Assembly: GCF_900111125.1 (NCBI RefSeq)
Contig: NZ_FOGE01000009.1
Coordinates: 62,001-126,000, forward strand
From: Sphingobium sp. YR768
Lineage (GTDB): Bacteria > Pseudomonadota > Alphaproteobacteria > Sphingomonadales > Sphingomonadaceae
Reading direction: 5' to 3'
Length of the DNA: 64,000 nt
The translations under genes and the position numbers were made by a program. A model generated the notes under the pieces. It saw only the letters and a program-made list of their open reading frames with translations. It made no database searches and was not told where the DNA came from. Position 1 is the stretch's first letter, and every line of letters starts with the position of its first letter. Positions 30,958-39,909 of the stretch are shown one piece after another.

Positions 30958-33921
30958 TCAGAAATTGAAGCGGACACCGGCGCGATAGACACGGCCCAGC
31001 GTATCGTAGAGCGCCGGATTCACGTCCAGACCGGTGTTGGTCTGGGGCGATGCCGTCGGATCGCGATCGAACAGATTGTCGACCTTGCCATAGATGGACA
31101 GATTGTCGCCCAACTTGAAGGTGGCGCCGATGTCGACATAGAAGGCGCCCTTCATCTTGTTATAGTCGATCGTCGGATGGTTCGCGGTCGAAGTCGGGCA
31201 GGACGACTGGCAGACGACATATTGGTTGCCGAAAGTGCCGTCGCTGAACCAGCGTTCCTGCACCGTCAGGCTGAACCGGCCGCTGTCATAGGTCTGCACC
31301 GCCAGCCATTTCCAGTCCGGCGTGTTGCCGTTATTGGCGCCCGCCTGATCCACCGGATCGACGCCCGCGATGCCCGCATTGACGATGAACTTGCGGATAT
31401 GGGTGCCCAGCGCCCGGACGGTGAAGCTGCCCGGCAGGCCGAGCGGCTGCTGCCACTGATAGCTGGCCTCGATATCGAAGCCGCTGGTCCGCCAGGAGGC
31501 AAGGTTGAACGGCTGGACATTGACATAGTTGAGGCTGGGATCGGCATTGTCGAGGCTGAAGCCGCCGCAAAAGGCCTGATTGCCCTCAAAGCAGAATTGC
31601 ACGATCTGCTGCGCCGACAGGCTGGAGACGACGCCCTTCAGCTTGATATCATAATAGTCGAAGGACAGGCTGAGGCCCGGCAGCCAGGAGGGGCGCGCCA
31701 GCACGATGCCCAATTCGGTGTTGCGGGCGATTTCCGGCTTCAGATTCTGGTTGCCGATCGTGTTCTGGAAAATCTGCACCGCCTTGCCCTGGAAGGGATC
31801 GTTGAAGCTGGGCACAGTCGTGACGGTCGGGGCGGCGAACAGTTCGGACAGATTGGGTGCGCGGACGTCGCGCGAGGTGACGGCGCGCAGGCGGATGCCG
31901 TCGAGCGGCGTGTCCCATGTGCCGCCGACCTTCCAGGCCCAGACCGTGCCCGACGTGCTGTAATGGGTGCCGCGACCCGCCGCGTTCAGGTTCGCGCGGC
32001 CCATCGCCTCGCTGTCGAACAGCGGCATGTCGATTTCCACGAAGCCTTCATAGACTTCATATTTGCCGCGGCCATTTTTGTAATTGCCCGCCGCCCAGTT
32101 GCTGCCCAGCGAGGAGTTGAGCAAAGGATCGGCCGGATAATCAGGGCTGTTGGGGCTGAGATCGGATACGCCCGCGCCATAGGGATCGGCATTCACGCGA
32201 TAGAATTCGCGGCGATATTCCGCACCGAAGGCGACCGAGAGCGGCCCGGCCCACAATTCCAGCGGATTGCCCGAGAAGTTGAGGCTGGCGACATCCTGCG
32301 TCAGCTTGGTGTGCTGGAACGGGCCATTTTCGTGCGGCGCGACATAAGCGAGCGCGGCGGCCGAAGGGGTGAAACCACCGAAGACGTTGATCGGCACGCA
32401 GCCATTGGCGCGGGCGACCGGATCGGCACAGACGATCGCGCCGTTCAGCTCAATCGCATTGGATGCCGCCGCATAGCGGCTTTGCAGCACGATATCCTTC
32501 ACCCTTATGTCCGAGATGGTGATGCCATGTTCATAATAGGCATCATAATTCCAGTCGGTGCCGGCCGCGCCGAACTTGCCCTTTGCCCCGGCGACGAAGC
32601 GATATTGCTTACGGTCGGTATAGACCTGCGGATCGGGGAAGGCGCCGTTGGAGGAACCGAAGCTGAAGGACGTGATGCCGGCCTCTGCGCACTGGTCCTT
32701 CACCAATTGCGGCAGATAGGCATTGGCGCACTGCACCGTCAGGCTGGACCGGGTATAGCCGGGATTGGGCTGGTTGTTGGTCTTCACCTGCGCGACGTTG
32801 ACGGTGACATAGGCTTCATTGTCGTCGGCGAAATCATAGCCGATCCGGCCATAGCCGTTGATGCGCTCCAGCGAGGATTTGAGCGACGCGCCCGATCCCG
32901 GCGCGCCCGTCAGGTCGCCGCCTTCGCAGAAGCTGTTGCCGCGATAGCAGTTGGTGACGGCGCCGGTGCCGGTGGGCGTGCCGTTCGACCCATAGTTGAA
33001 CTGATAGGGATTGCCCTGCGGGTCGAAGGCGATGCCCTGCAACGGGCCGTTGTTGATCAGGCCGTAGCGGGCATATTGATAGGGCTGCGCATAATCGCGA
33101 TACACATATTGCGGCAGGCCATTGTTGGTCTGGCCCGTGTTCATCAGCGTGGTGGCGCGATACCAGTTGCGACTGCCGGCCAGGTCCGTGCCGAAGTCAC
33201 CGGCGCCCACGCCGCCTTCATGATCATATTCGCCGCTGACCACCACATGCAGGCGATCGTCCATGAAGGACTTGCCATAGGCGGCCTGCACCAGCGCGGT
33301 TTCGTCATCGCCATATTTGGTGATGCTGCCCAGGATATTGCCCTTGAACCCTTCGAAATGGGTGTCGGTGATGAAGTTGACCACGCCGCCGACCGCGTCC
33401 GACCCATAGGAGGCCGAGGCGCCACCGGTGACGACGTCGACGCGCTTCACCAGCAGTTGCGGGAACATGGAGATGTCGGGAACGCCGGTGACGTTGGCGC
33501 CGACGACGCGCTGGCCATCGAGCAGAGTCAGGGTGCGGATCGCGCCGAGGCCACGCAGCGAGAAGGAACTGAGGCCCTGCTGGCCGCTCGACGTGGAGAA
33601 GGTGCCGGTGGCGGCGCCGGTCGAGCCTTGCAGCGAAGGCAGCTGGGCGATGGTGTTGAAGATGTTGGGCTGGGCGTTGTTGGCGATCTGCTCCTCACCG
33701 ATGACGGTGGTGGGCGTGGGCGCATTGAAGCCGCTGGTGGTGATGCGCGATCCGGTGACGACGATGTCGGCGGCGCGGGGCGCTTCGGCCTGTGCGGCGT
33801 CTTCCTGCGGGGCGACGGCTTGCGGGGCTGGCGCGGTCTGGGCCTGCGCGGTGCCCGCCAGCGCTATGGCGGCCAGGCTGACGCTGGCCAGATGCCGGTG
33901 GAGTGCGATCGTCACTTTCAT
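30958..33921 (-). CDS. Large TonB-dependent receptor (carbohydrate-type)
   Basis: 987 residues. The signal peptide ends near LAGTAQAQ. The plug begins DIVVTGSRITTSGFNAPTPT, with RGLGAIRTLTLLDGQRV and VDVVTGGASASYGSDAVGGV as typical segments. The barrel closes with YRAGVRFNF. This long subtype with an Ala/Pro/Gln-rich spacer before the plug is common in sphingomonads and Xanthomonas beside glycan-degrading genes. It stands between two paralogous GH55-like genes and is preceded by the palindromic site 34014-34035. Likely imports oligosaccharides or glycosides released by the flanking enzymes. Confidence 0.93.
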   Translation of the reverse strand: MKVTIALHRHLASVSLAAIALAGTAQAQTAPAPQAVAPQEDAAQAEAPRAADIVVTGSRITTSGFNAPTPTTVIGEEQIANNAQPNIFNTIAQLPSLQGSTGAATGTFSTSSGQQGLSSFSLRGLGAIRTLTLLDGQRVVGANVTGVPDISMFPQLLVKRVDVVTGGASASYGSDAVGGVVNFITDTHFEGFKGNILGSITKYGDDETALVQAAYGKSFMDDRLHVVVSGEYDHEGGVGAGDFGTDLAGSRNWYRATTLMNTGQTNNGLPQYVYRDYAQPYQYARYGLINNGPLQGIAFDPQGNPYQFNYGSNGTPTGTGAVTNCYRGNSFCEGGDLTGAPGSGASLKSSLERINGYGRIGYDFADDNEAYVTVNVAQVKTNNQPNPGYTRSSLTVQCANAYLPQLVKDQCAEAGITSFSFGSSNGAFPDPQVYTDRKQYRFVAGAKGKFGAAGTDWNYDAYYEHGITISDIRVKDIVLQSRYAAASNAIELNGAIVCADPVARANGCVPINVFGGFTPSAAALAYVAPHENGPFQHTKLTQDVASLNFSGNPLELWAGPLSVAFGAEYRREFYRVNADPYGAGVSDLSPNSPDYPADPLLNSSLGSNWAAGNYKNGRGKYEVYEGFVEIDMPLFDSEAMGRANLNAAGRGTHYSTSGTVWAWKVGGTWDTPLDGIRLRAVTSRDVRAPNLSELFAAPTVTTVPSFNDPFQGKAVQIFQNTIGNQNLKPEIARNTELGIVLARPSWLPGLSLSFDYYDIKLKGVVSSLSAQQIVQFCFEGNQAFCGGFSLDNADPSLNYVNVQPFNLASWRTSGFDIEASYQWQQPLGLPGSFTVRALGTHIRKFIVNAGIAGVDPVDQAGANNGNTPDWKWLAVQTYDSGRFSLTVQERWFSDGTFGNQYVVCQSSCPTSTANHPTIDYNKMKGAFYVDIGATFKLGDNLSIYGKVDNLFDRDPTASPQTNTGLDVNPALYDTLGRVYRAGVRFNF

Positions 33922-34013
33922 TCATCCATCCCCTTTTATCTCCGACAGCCCTCCCGCCGCCGGGCGCCCATGACGGGCTATTGTGTGAGTATTACCCCCT
34001 GCCCTTCTTCGCC

Positions 34014-34035
34014 GCACTTACGACATAGGTCGTAG
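34014..34035. promoter_or_regulatory. Palindromic operator candidate, copy 1 (TonB receptor promoter)
   Basis: Core CACTTACGACATAGGTCGTA with an ACGAC-N4-GTCGT palindrome. The same 22-nt stretch occurs at 37141-37162 with two differences. It lies 93 nt upstream of the receptor start; a TAATAC about 20 nt downstream of the motif could be a -10 element. Inferred regulator site. Confidence 0.65.
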
Positions 34036-34056
34036 ATGCGACGGAAGGCCGGATTT

Positions 34057-37000
34057 TCAGGGCTTTGCGGCGTAAAGCGCGTGGTGCGTCAGGATGAACA
34101 GCGTGCGCTTGTCCGGGCCGCCGAACAGGATCTGGAGCGGGCGTTCGGGCACGTCGATGCGGCCCGTTTCCTTGCCGTCGGGACCGTAGACGAAGATTTG
34201 CCCGTTCGCGACGAACACCCTGCCCTGCCCGTCCACGGCGACGCTTTCGCCGCCGCGATTGGCGAAGGGCTTGAGCGCGGTCAGCGTGCCGCTTGGCCCC
34301 ACCGTGCCGCTATAGGTGATATTTTCCGACCCGTTGGTGACGAACAGGCGATCGCCGATCTTGCCGGAGACGAAGCCGTTGGCGTTGAGCCCATCGGACC
34401 AGCGCCAGCCGGTGTGATCGATCGGACCCTGCTGCCAGACGCGGAAGGCGGGCAGGGACAAGCTGCCGTCGGGCGAGACATATTCCTTTGCCTTGGGCGT
34501 ACCGGCATCGCGGACGAACATGTCTGCGAGGGTGGTGAATTCGTAGGTCTTCGGGTCAAGCTGATCCCTAAACTCCCCATTATTCCACCAGTTGACCGGC
34601 AGCAGCGTCTTGCCCGCGCCACCGCTGCGCATCGGGGTCGGCTGGATGAGCGTCATCGCGTCCTTGGGACCGGCGGGGTCGAAAGAATAGGCGCCGCCCT
34701 TCGCGCCGAGCGAGGACAGGACCAGGACATGGCCCGAGGCGTCGATGGCGAGATTGACCGGATCGAGCGCATGATCGCGGACGATTTCCAGCCCCTTGCC
34801 CTCGCTCCAGCGGTGGATGCGCTGGAAGCGGCGGTCGATGAAATAGAGTTGCCCTTGCGCATCCACCGCCGCGCCGGAGATGGACCAGAAGCCATCTTCC
34901 AACTTCTCGACCTTGGTGCCCGAGGGCGCCGCTGCCGGGACCGCGCTACCGGCCGGACCGATGTCGAGCCCGGCGAACTCGCGTTCGCGCACCAGCAGCT
35001 TGCGGCTGACATCCTCGATCGCATTGTCGAACGGATATTTGCTGGCGCGCAGGAAGGTGCCGCAGCCTTCATCGTCGCAGGTGGCAAAGCCGCTTTCGCC
35101 ATTCACATGGACATTGCGGAAGCGGATATTGCCCGAATTGGTGATCTTCACCGCGCTCTTTTCCGGCGCATAGGTGCGAGTGACGCGATAGCCATGATAG
35201 TTGGCGAAGAGCAGGTTGCTGGAGTTGCGGATATCGAGCGAGATGGCGTCCGGACCATCGTCCACTTCCTGCTCGGTCTGGGGGGCAAGGAATTCCCAGT
35301 TGCGCACATTATCGAGCACGATCTCGTTGCGGGCATGATGTTCGACCGACATTTCATAGACATGGCCGGGCGTGTCGGTGTCGGTGACATAGAAGCCCGC
35401 CTGCGCAAAGCTGTTGGGGCTCCACACGTCGGCGAAGGTGCCGCCGCCCCCGTCCGTCACCCAGATGCTGGGATATTGGGCGTCGAGCCGGCTGTCGGTG
35501 ATCGGATCGCCGGTGTTGACGCGCAGCGTGCCCAGCATCTTGCCATCGGCGGTGGGCGTGCCGCCGCCGCCCATGATCTTGACGTCCTCGACCAGGCTCC
35601 GCTCGCCCGAACGCCATAGCAGGGCGGAGGCGCGCGGGTTCACCCGGCCGGTGAACAGGCCGAGGCCCGACAGGATATTGTCGCCACCCTTGCGGCTTTC
35701 GAGGATCGGAAGGACGGCGCCGAGGCCCGCATGTTTGGGGTTGTTGTCCGGGATGAACAATTGGGTGATGGCCGGGTGCAGGCCGATCAGGATACTGTCC
35801 GGGCGCAGGGTCAGCCGGTCCGTCACCTTGTAGAAGCCGGTCGGGAAATAGAGGATGCGGTTGGCGTCGATCGCCTTTTGCAGGGCGGCGGTGTCGTCCG
35901 CCTTGCCGTCGCCGACCGCGCCCAGCGTGCGGACATTGATCCATTGGTCCATGGGCGGCAGGTCGCGGATCGCGGGCGCGCGTGGCGCCGGTAGGCTGGA
36001 GAGCGACTGGATGTCGGCGGTGGTGGCGTATTCGCCGGTGTGACCGAGCGCCGGGACGGCAAGGCCGTAGGAGAAGTTCGCGACCTTATAGGCCTTGCCC
36101 TTGCCGTCGATCGTCTTGCCGCTGTCGCGGAAGCGGGCGAAGACCGGGCTGTTCACGGCCAGCGCGTTGTCGAAGCCGATCTGGGTGAAGACATTCTTCT
36201 CGTTCGAGATGACGACCCCGGCCTTCGACACATTCTCGAACCGGACATCCTTGCCCCACAGGCTGTCGCTATAACCGCGGTCGATCTCGATCCCGACCGG
36301 CGTATTCTTGATCGCGACATTGACGAGGGTGAGATCGACTTCATGCTCGCGGATCGCGGCGTCGCGCTGGCCGTCGAAGCTGGAGTCGAGCAGGGTGAAC
36401 TGCCAGGCGGGCGAAGTCTTTTCGGTGACGATGCCGTATCGGCCGCCCTGGAAATGGACATTCTCGATCACGTTTCCGGCCTGATAGACGCCGGCAAAGG
36501 CGGTGCCGAGGCGGAATTCCATATGGCTGAGAAAGGCATGCTGGGCCATGCGGAAGCGCACACCGGCGGCGGCCGGATTGCCCGCGCCAATCTCGATATC
36601 GACATTGCTCATCGCGGAATAGAAGGTGCCGGAATTGGCGTCCCGCACCACCTTGTCGCGGGGTATGACGGTCGGCACAGGGACCGGCACCTGACCGACA
36701 TTATATTGATCGCCGCCCGCGAAGATCACCATGGTCGACACGCCCTGCTGGAAGCCGGGGGTGTTGACGCCGAGCAGCAGCACCGGCCGGGTCGGGCCGA
36801 CGCCATAGACGCGTACGCCCGCCGGGACGATCAGCGAGCGGGTGATGCGATAGGTGCCCGATGGCAGGAAGACGATGCCATGGCCGGTCGCGTCGCGGGC
36901 CTGATCGAGCGCCTGCTGGATCGCGGCGCTGTCGTCAGCGCGGCCGTCACCCACGGCCTTCACCGTGACGGCATGGGGCTCGGCGGGTGCGACCGGGAAG

Positions 37001-37080
37001 ACCGAGGTCGTCGCGGCAAAAGCCGGTGCCCCCAATGCGGTTGCCGCCAGCAAAACCGCGATCATGCTGCGTCCGATCAT
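34057..37080 (-). CDS. GH55-like double beta-helix protein with C-terminal beta-propeller (paralog 2)
   Basis: 1007 residues from ATG 37080 behind GGAGGCGG. The signal peptide is SMIAVLLAATALGAPAFA. Domain order equals that of the protein at 27812-30877: beta-helix one (AVTVKAVGDGRADDSAAIQQ), beta-helix two (WINVRTLGAVGDGKADDTAA), VEHH...NWEFLAPQTE, and a propeller ending IDVPERPLQILFGGPDKRTL. Many blocks are identical between the two, for example EIDRGY and DVRFENVSKAGV. The pairs differ most around the first 40 residues of the mature protein and in the 510-540 insert. Duplication around a shared receptor suggests two related substrates or endo/exo division of labour. Catalytic residues cannot be fixed by eye. 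Confidence 0.85.
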   Translation of the reverse strand: MIGRSMIAVLLAATALGAPAFAATTSVFPVAPAEPHAVTVKAVGDGRADDSAAIQQALDQARDATGHGIVFLPSGTYRITRSLIVPAGVRVYGVGPTRPVLLLGVNTPGFQQGVSTMVIFAGGDQYNVGQVPVPVPTVIPRDKVVRDANSGTFYSAMSNVDIEIGAGNPAAAGVRFRMAQHAFLSHMEFRLGTAFAGVYQAGNVIENVHFQGGRYGIVTEKTSPAWQFTLLDSSFDGQRDAAIREHEVDLTLVNVAIKNTPVGIEIDRGYSDSLWGKDVRFENVSKAGVVISNEKNVFTQIGFDNALAVNSPVFARFRDSGKTIDGKGKAYKVANFSYGLAVPALGHTGEYATTADIQSLSSLPAPRAPAIRDLPPMDQWINVRTLGAVGDGKADDTAALQKAIDANRILYFPTGFYKVTDRLTLRPDSILIGLHPAITQLFIPDNNPKHAGLGAVLPILESRKGGDNILSGLGLFTGRVNPRASALLWRSGERSLVEDVKIMGGGGTPTADGKMLGTLRVNTGDPITDSRLDAQYPSIWVTDGGGGTFADVWSPNSFAQAGFYVTDTDTPGHVYEMSVEHHARNEIVLDNVRNWEFLAPQTEQEVDDGPDAISLDIRNSSNLLFANYHGYRVTRTYAPEKSAVKITNSGNIRFRNVHVNGESGFATCDDEGCGTFLRASKYPFDNAIEDVSRKLLVREREFAGLDIGPAGSAVPAAAPSGTKVEKLEDGFWSISGAAVDAQGQLYFIDRRFQRIHRWSEGKGLEIVRDHALDPVNLAIDASGHVLVLSSLGAKGGAYSFDPAGPKDAMTLIQPTPMRSGGAGKTLLPVNWWNNGEFRDQLDPKTYEFTTLADMFVRDAGTPKAKEYVSPDGSLSLPAFRVWQQGPIDHTGWRWSDGLNANGFVSGKIGDRLFVTNGSENITYSGTVGPSGTLTALKPFANRGGESVAVDGQGRVFVANGQIFVYGPDGKETGRIDVPERPLQILFGGPDKRTLFILTHHALYAAKP

Positions 37081-37140
37081 GTCCGCCTCCTATTTCTCTT
37101 TTTCTGGATACAGCATGGCTAGGGGAGCGGGCGCGGATTG

Positions 37141-37162
37141 GCACTTGCGACAAAGGTCGTAG
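37141..37162. promoter_or_regulatory. Palindromic operator candidate, copy 2 (paralog 2 / gluconokinase divergent region)
   Basis: Core CACTTGCGACAAAGGTCGTA, matching 34014-34035 at 20 of 22 positions in the same orientation. It lies 61 nt upstream of paralog 2 on the minus strand and 73 nt upstream of the gluconokinase start on the plus strand, so one bound regulator could serve both directions. Confidence 0.65.
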
Positions 37163-37235
37163 TTTTCCTGAGGTGTGGCGCGGCCTTATAGCAGTGGAAC
37201 CGATCCCCACTATCCCAGCGCATAAGGACGCCCGC

Positions 37236-37772
37236 TTGCCGATTTCCGCCGATCCTGCCCCTGGCTCCCACCGTGCTGTCATCGTTATGGGGGTGAGTGG
37301 CTGTGGCAAGTCGACGTTGGGGGCGCTGGTGGCGCTGGCGCTGCATTGCCCCTTTCTGGAAGGCGACAGCTATCATTCGGCGGCGGCGGTGGAGAAGATG
37401 CGCGGCGGAGAGGCGCTGACCGATGCGGATCGCTGGCCCTGGCTCGACCGGCTGGGCGCGGCGATCGCCGACACGGTTGCGGCGCAGAGCGTGGCGGTCG
37501 CCGCCTGCTCGGCATTGAAGCGCGTCTATCGCGACCGGCTGCGCGCGGCGATCGGCGTGCCGGTGCATTTCATCCTGCTCGACAATGACCGCGACGCCCT
37601 GCTGACGCGAGTGGGCAACCGGCCGGGCCATTATATGCCCGCCAGCCTGCTCGACAGCCAGCTCGCCACGCTGGAGCCGCCGCTGCCCGAAGAAGGGGCG
37701 ATGATCCTGACGACCGACATGCCGCCGGAAGCGCTGCGCGACCGGGTGCTGGACTGGCTGGGATGTCGTTGA
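37236..37772 (+). CDS. gntK: Gluconokinase
   Basis: 178 residues if translation starts at TTG 37236, which has AAGGA 7 nt upstream. The first in-frame ATG (37287) would cut into the P-loop, so it cannot be the start. The P-loop GVSGCGKST, the segment FLEGDSYHSAAAVEKMRGGEALTDADRWPWL (shown here only to mark the conserved GD-H-N-K/M pattern, in part) and RVGNRPGHYMPASLLDSQ are characteristic of GntK. It phosphorylates gluconate to 6-phosphogluconate for the Entner-Doudoroff or pentose phosphate route. Divergent from the GH55-like gene with a shared operator candidate, which ties the locus to a gluconate-yielding sugar pathway. Confidence 0.9.
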   Translation: MPISADPAPGSHRAVIVMGVSGCGKSTLGALVALALHCPFLEGDSYHSAAAVEKMRGGEALTDADRWPWLDRLGAAIADTVAAQSVAVAACSALKRVYRDRLRAAIGVPVHFILLDNDRDALLTRVGNRPGHYMPASLLDSQLATLEPPLPEEGAMILTTDMPPEALRDRVLDWLGCR

Positions 37773-37939
37773 AAGCCCCAGTGCTGCCTTTGCCGTTCGA
37801 CCGAGCCCACTTCAGTCATCCGCCGACAGCGCGCAAATCACGTCATCTGCTTGCGATCCGCATCAAAAATAATCTGCCACATATGATCCCCCCATCATAT
37901 CGCACACCGATCCACACGGCCTGGGCCCGCAACTGACGT

Positions 37940-37975
37940 GAAAAAGGGCGCAGGACACCAGTTCCCACGCCCTTC
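37940..37975 (-). terminator. Rho-independent terminator of aspS
   Basis: AAGGGCG (37944-37950) pairs with CGCCCTT (37968-37974). On the minus strand the stem is followed by a T run (complement of AAAAA at 37941-37945). It lies 22 nt beyond the aspS stop. The rest of the 37773-37996 gap shows no gene. Confidence 0.8.
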
Positions 37976-37996
37976 TCATCATTTCGTCGGAACGGA

Positions 37997-39781
37997 TCAG
38001 CCCTTCGTCTGCGGCTCGACGACGCGGACATGGAGTTCGCGCAGCTGCTTGAATTCGGCGGCGCTCGGCGCGCCCATCAGCAGGTCTTCGGCGCGCTGGT
38101 TCATCGGGAAGAGCGTGATTTCACGCAGATTCTGCGCGCCGCACAGCAGCATCACGATACGGTCGACACCGGCAGCCATGCCGCCATGCGGCGGGGCGCC
38201 ATATTGGAAGGCGCGATAGAGGCCGCCGAAACGCTCCTCGACATCCTGCTGCGACAGGCCGACCAGTTCGAACGCCTTGACCATCAGTTCGGGCGACTGG
38301 TTACGGATAGACCCCGATGCGATCTCAAAGCCGTTGCAGACCATGTCATACTGGTAGGCGTTGATCGTCAGCGGGTCCTGATTGTTCAGCGCATCCAGAC
38401 CACCCTGCGGCATGGAGAAGGGATTGTGGGCGAAGTCGATCGACTTCGAATCCTCATCATATTCGTAGAAGGGGAAGTCCACGATCCAGCAGAGTTCGAA
38501 ACGGTTCTTGTCGATCAGGTCGAGTTGCTCGCCCACGCGGATACGGGCGAGGCCTGCGAGCTTGGCGGCCTGCGATTCCTTGCCGGCGGCGAAGAAGACG
38601 CCGTCATTGGGACCAAGGCCGAGCGCTTCGATGAGCTTCGCGGTCGCTTCCTCGCCATGGTTCTTGGCGATGGGGCCGCCGGGCACGCCATCCTTGATGT
38701 TGATATAGCCAAGGCCCGAATAGCCTTCGCCGCGTGCCCAGACATTCATCTCATCGAAGAATTTGCGGCTGCCAGCGCCAGCGCCCGGCGCGGGGATGGC
38801 GCGGATGCGTGCGCCGCCTTCGACCAGCGAAGCGAAGATGCCGAAGCCCGAGCCGACGAAATGATCGGTCACGTCCTGAATCAGGATGGGGTTGCGCAGG
38901 TCGGGCTTGTCGCTGCCGTACTTCAGCAGCGCTTCGGCATGCGGGATGCGCGGGAAGCTGCCGGCCGGGGTCACGGGCTTGCCCTCGGCAAACGCTTCGA
39001 ACACCTGAGCGATTACCGGCTCCATCGTGTTCCAGACATCTTCCTGCGTGACGAAGCTCATTTCCAGGTCAAGCTGGTAGAATTCACCGGGCAGACGGTC
39101 GGCACGCGGGTCTTCATCGCGGAAGCAGGGCGCGATCTGGAAATAGCGGTCGAAACCTGCGACCATCAGCAACTGCTTATATTGCTGGGGCGCCTGCGGC
39201 AGGGCGTAGAATTTGCCGGGATGGATGCGCGAGGGAACGAGGAAGTCGCGCGCACCCTCCGGCGAAGATGCCGTCAGGATCGGCGTCGAATATTCGGTGA
39301 AGCCCACGCCTTCCATGCGGCGGCGCATGTCGGAGATGATCTTGGTGCGCTTGACGATGTTGGCGTGCAGCGTTTCGCGACGCAGATCGAGGAAGCGATA
39401 GCGCAAGCGAATATCTTCGGGATAATCCTGCTCGCCCGCGACCGGCAGCGGCAGTTCGGCGGCGGCCGACAGGATCGTCACGCTGTCGGCCACGACTTCG
39501 ATTTCGCCGGTGGCCATGCGGGGGTTGATCGCTTCGGCAGCGCGCGCGACGACGGCGCCCTCGATCGTCACGACCGATTCAAGGCGCAGACTTTCCAGCG
39601 CACGGAGCGGATCGCTGTCCGCCTTCGCCACGATCTGGGTGATGCCATAATGATCGCGCAAATCGACGAAGAGAACGCCGCCATGATCGCGCTTGCGATG
39701 CACCCAGCCCGATACGCGGACCTGATTGCCGACTTCGGCTGTCGTCAGGGCGCCGCAGGTGTGAGTGCGATAGGCGTGCAT
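37997..39781 (-). CDS. aspS: Aspartyl-tRNA synthetase
   Basis: 594 residues, the bacterial-type length with the GAD insertion domain. The N-terminal OB-fold anticodon domain ([20 protein letters not shown]) is followed by class II motif 2 ([20 protein letters not shown]) and motif 3 ([17 protein letters not shown]). It charges tRNA-Asp in the cytoplasm; many alphaproteobacterial AspRS enzymes also make Asp-tRNA-Asn for later amidation. Divergent from rnd, with 128 nt between the starts. Confidence 0.98.
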   Translation of the reverse strand: MHAYRTHTCGALTTAEVGNQVRVSGWVHRKRDHGGVLFVDLRDHYGITQIVAKADSDPLRALESLRLESVVTIEGAVVARAAEAINPRMATGEIEVVADSVTILSAAAELPLPVAGEQDYPEDIRLRYRFLDLRRETLHANIVKRTKIISDMRRRMEGVGFTEYSTPILTASSPEGARDFLVPSRIHPGKFYALPQAPQQYKQLLMVAGFDRYFQIAPCFRDEDPRADRLPGEFYQLDLEMSFVTQEDVWNTMEPVIAQVFEAFAEGKPVTPAGSFPRIPHAEALLKYGSDKPDLRNPILIQDVTDHFVGSGFGIFASLVEGGARIRAIPAPGAGAGSRKFFDEMNVWARGEGYSGLGYINIKDGVPGGPIAKNHGEEATAKLIEALGLGPNDGVFFAAGKESQAAKLAGLARIRVGEQLDLIDKNRFELCWIVDFPFYEYDEDSKSIDFAHNPFSMPQGGLDALNNQDPLTINAYQYDMVCNGFEIASGSIRNQSPELMVKAFELVGLSQQDVEERFGGLYRAFQYGAPPHGGMAAGVDRIVMLLCGAQNLREITLFPMNQRAEDLLMGAPSAAEFKQLRELHVRVVEPQTKG

Positions 39782-39909
39782 GGCGTTTTGTATCTTTCAG
39801 ATTCGTTTTACGGAAATGACAAACTGTTGCAGCGTCGCTATGCCCGGTCTTGTCAAGCATTGACGAGCCCGTGAGCGACGGGCCAGCCCATAATAAGATC
39901 GAAGACCAT

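Noticed and set aside
31177-34035. Plus-strand open frame of 952 codons
   Set aside because: Shadow of the large TonB receptor gene.
38030-39874. Plus-strand open frame opposite aspS
   Set aside because: Shadow; aspS is unambiguous on the minus strand.
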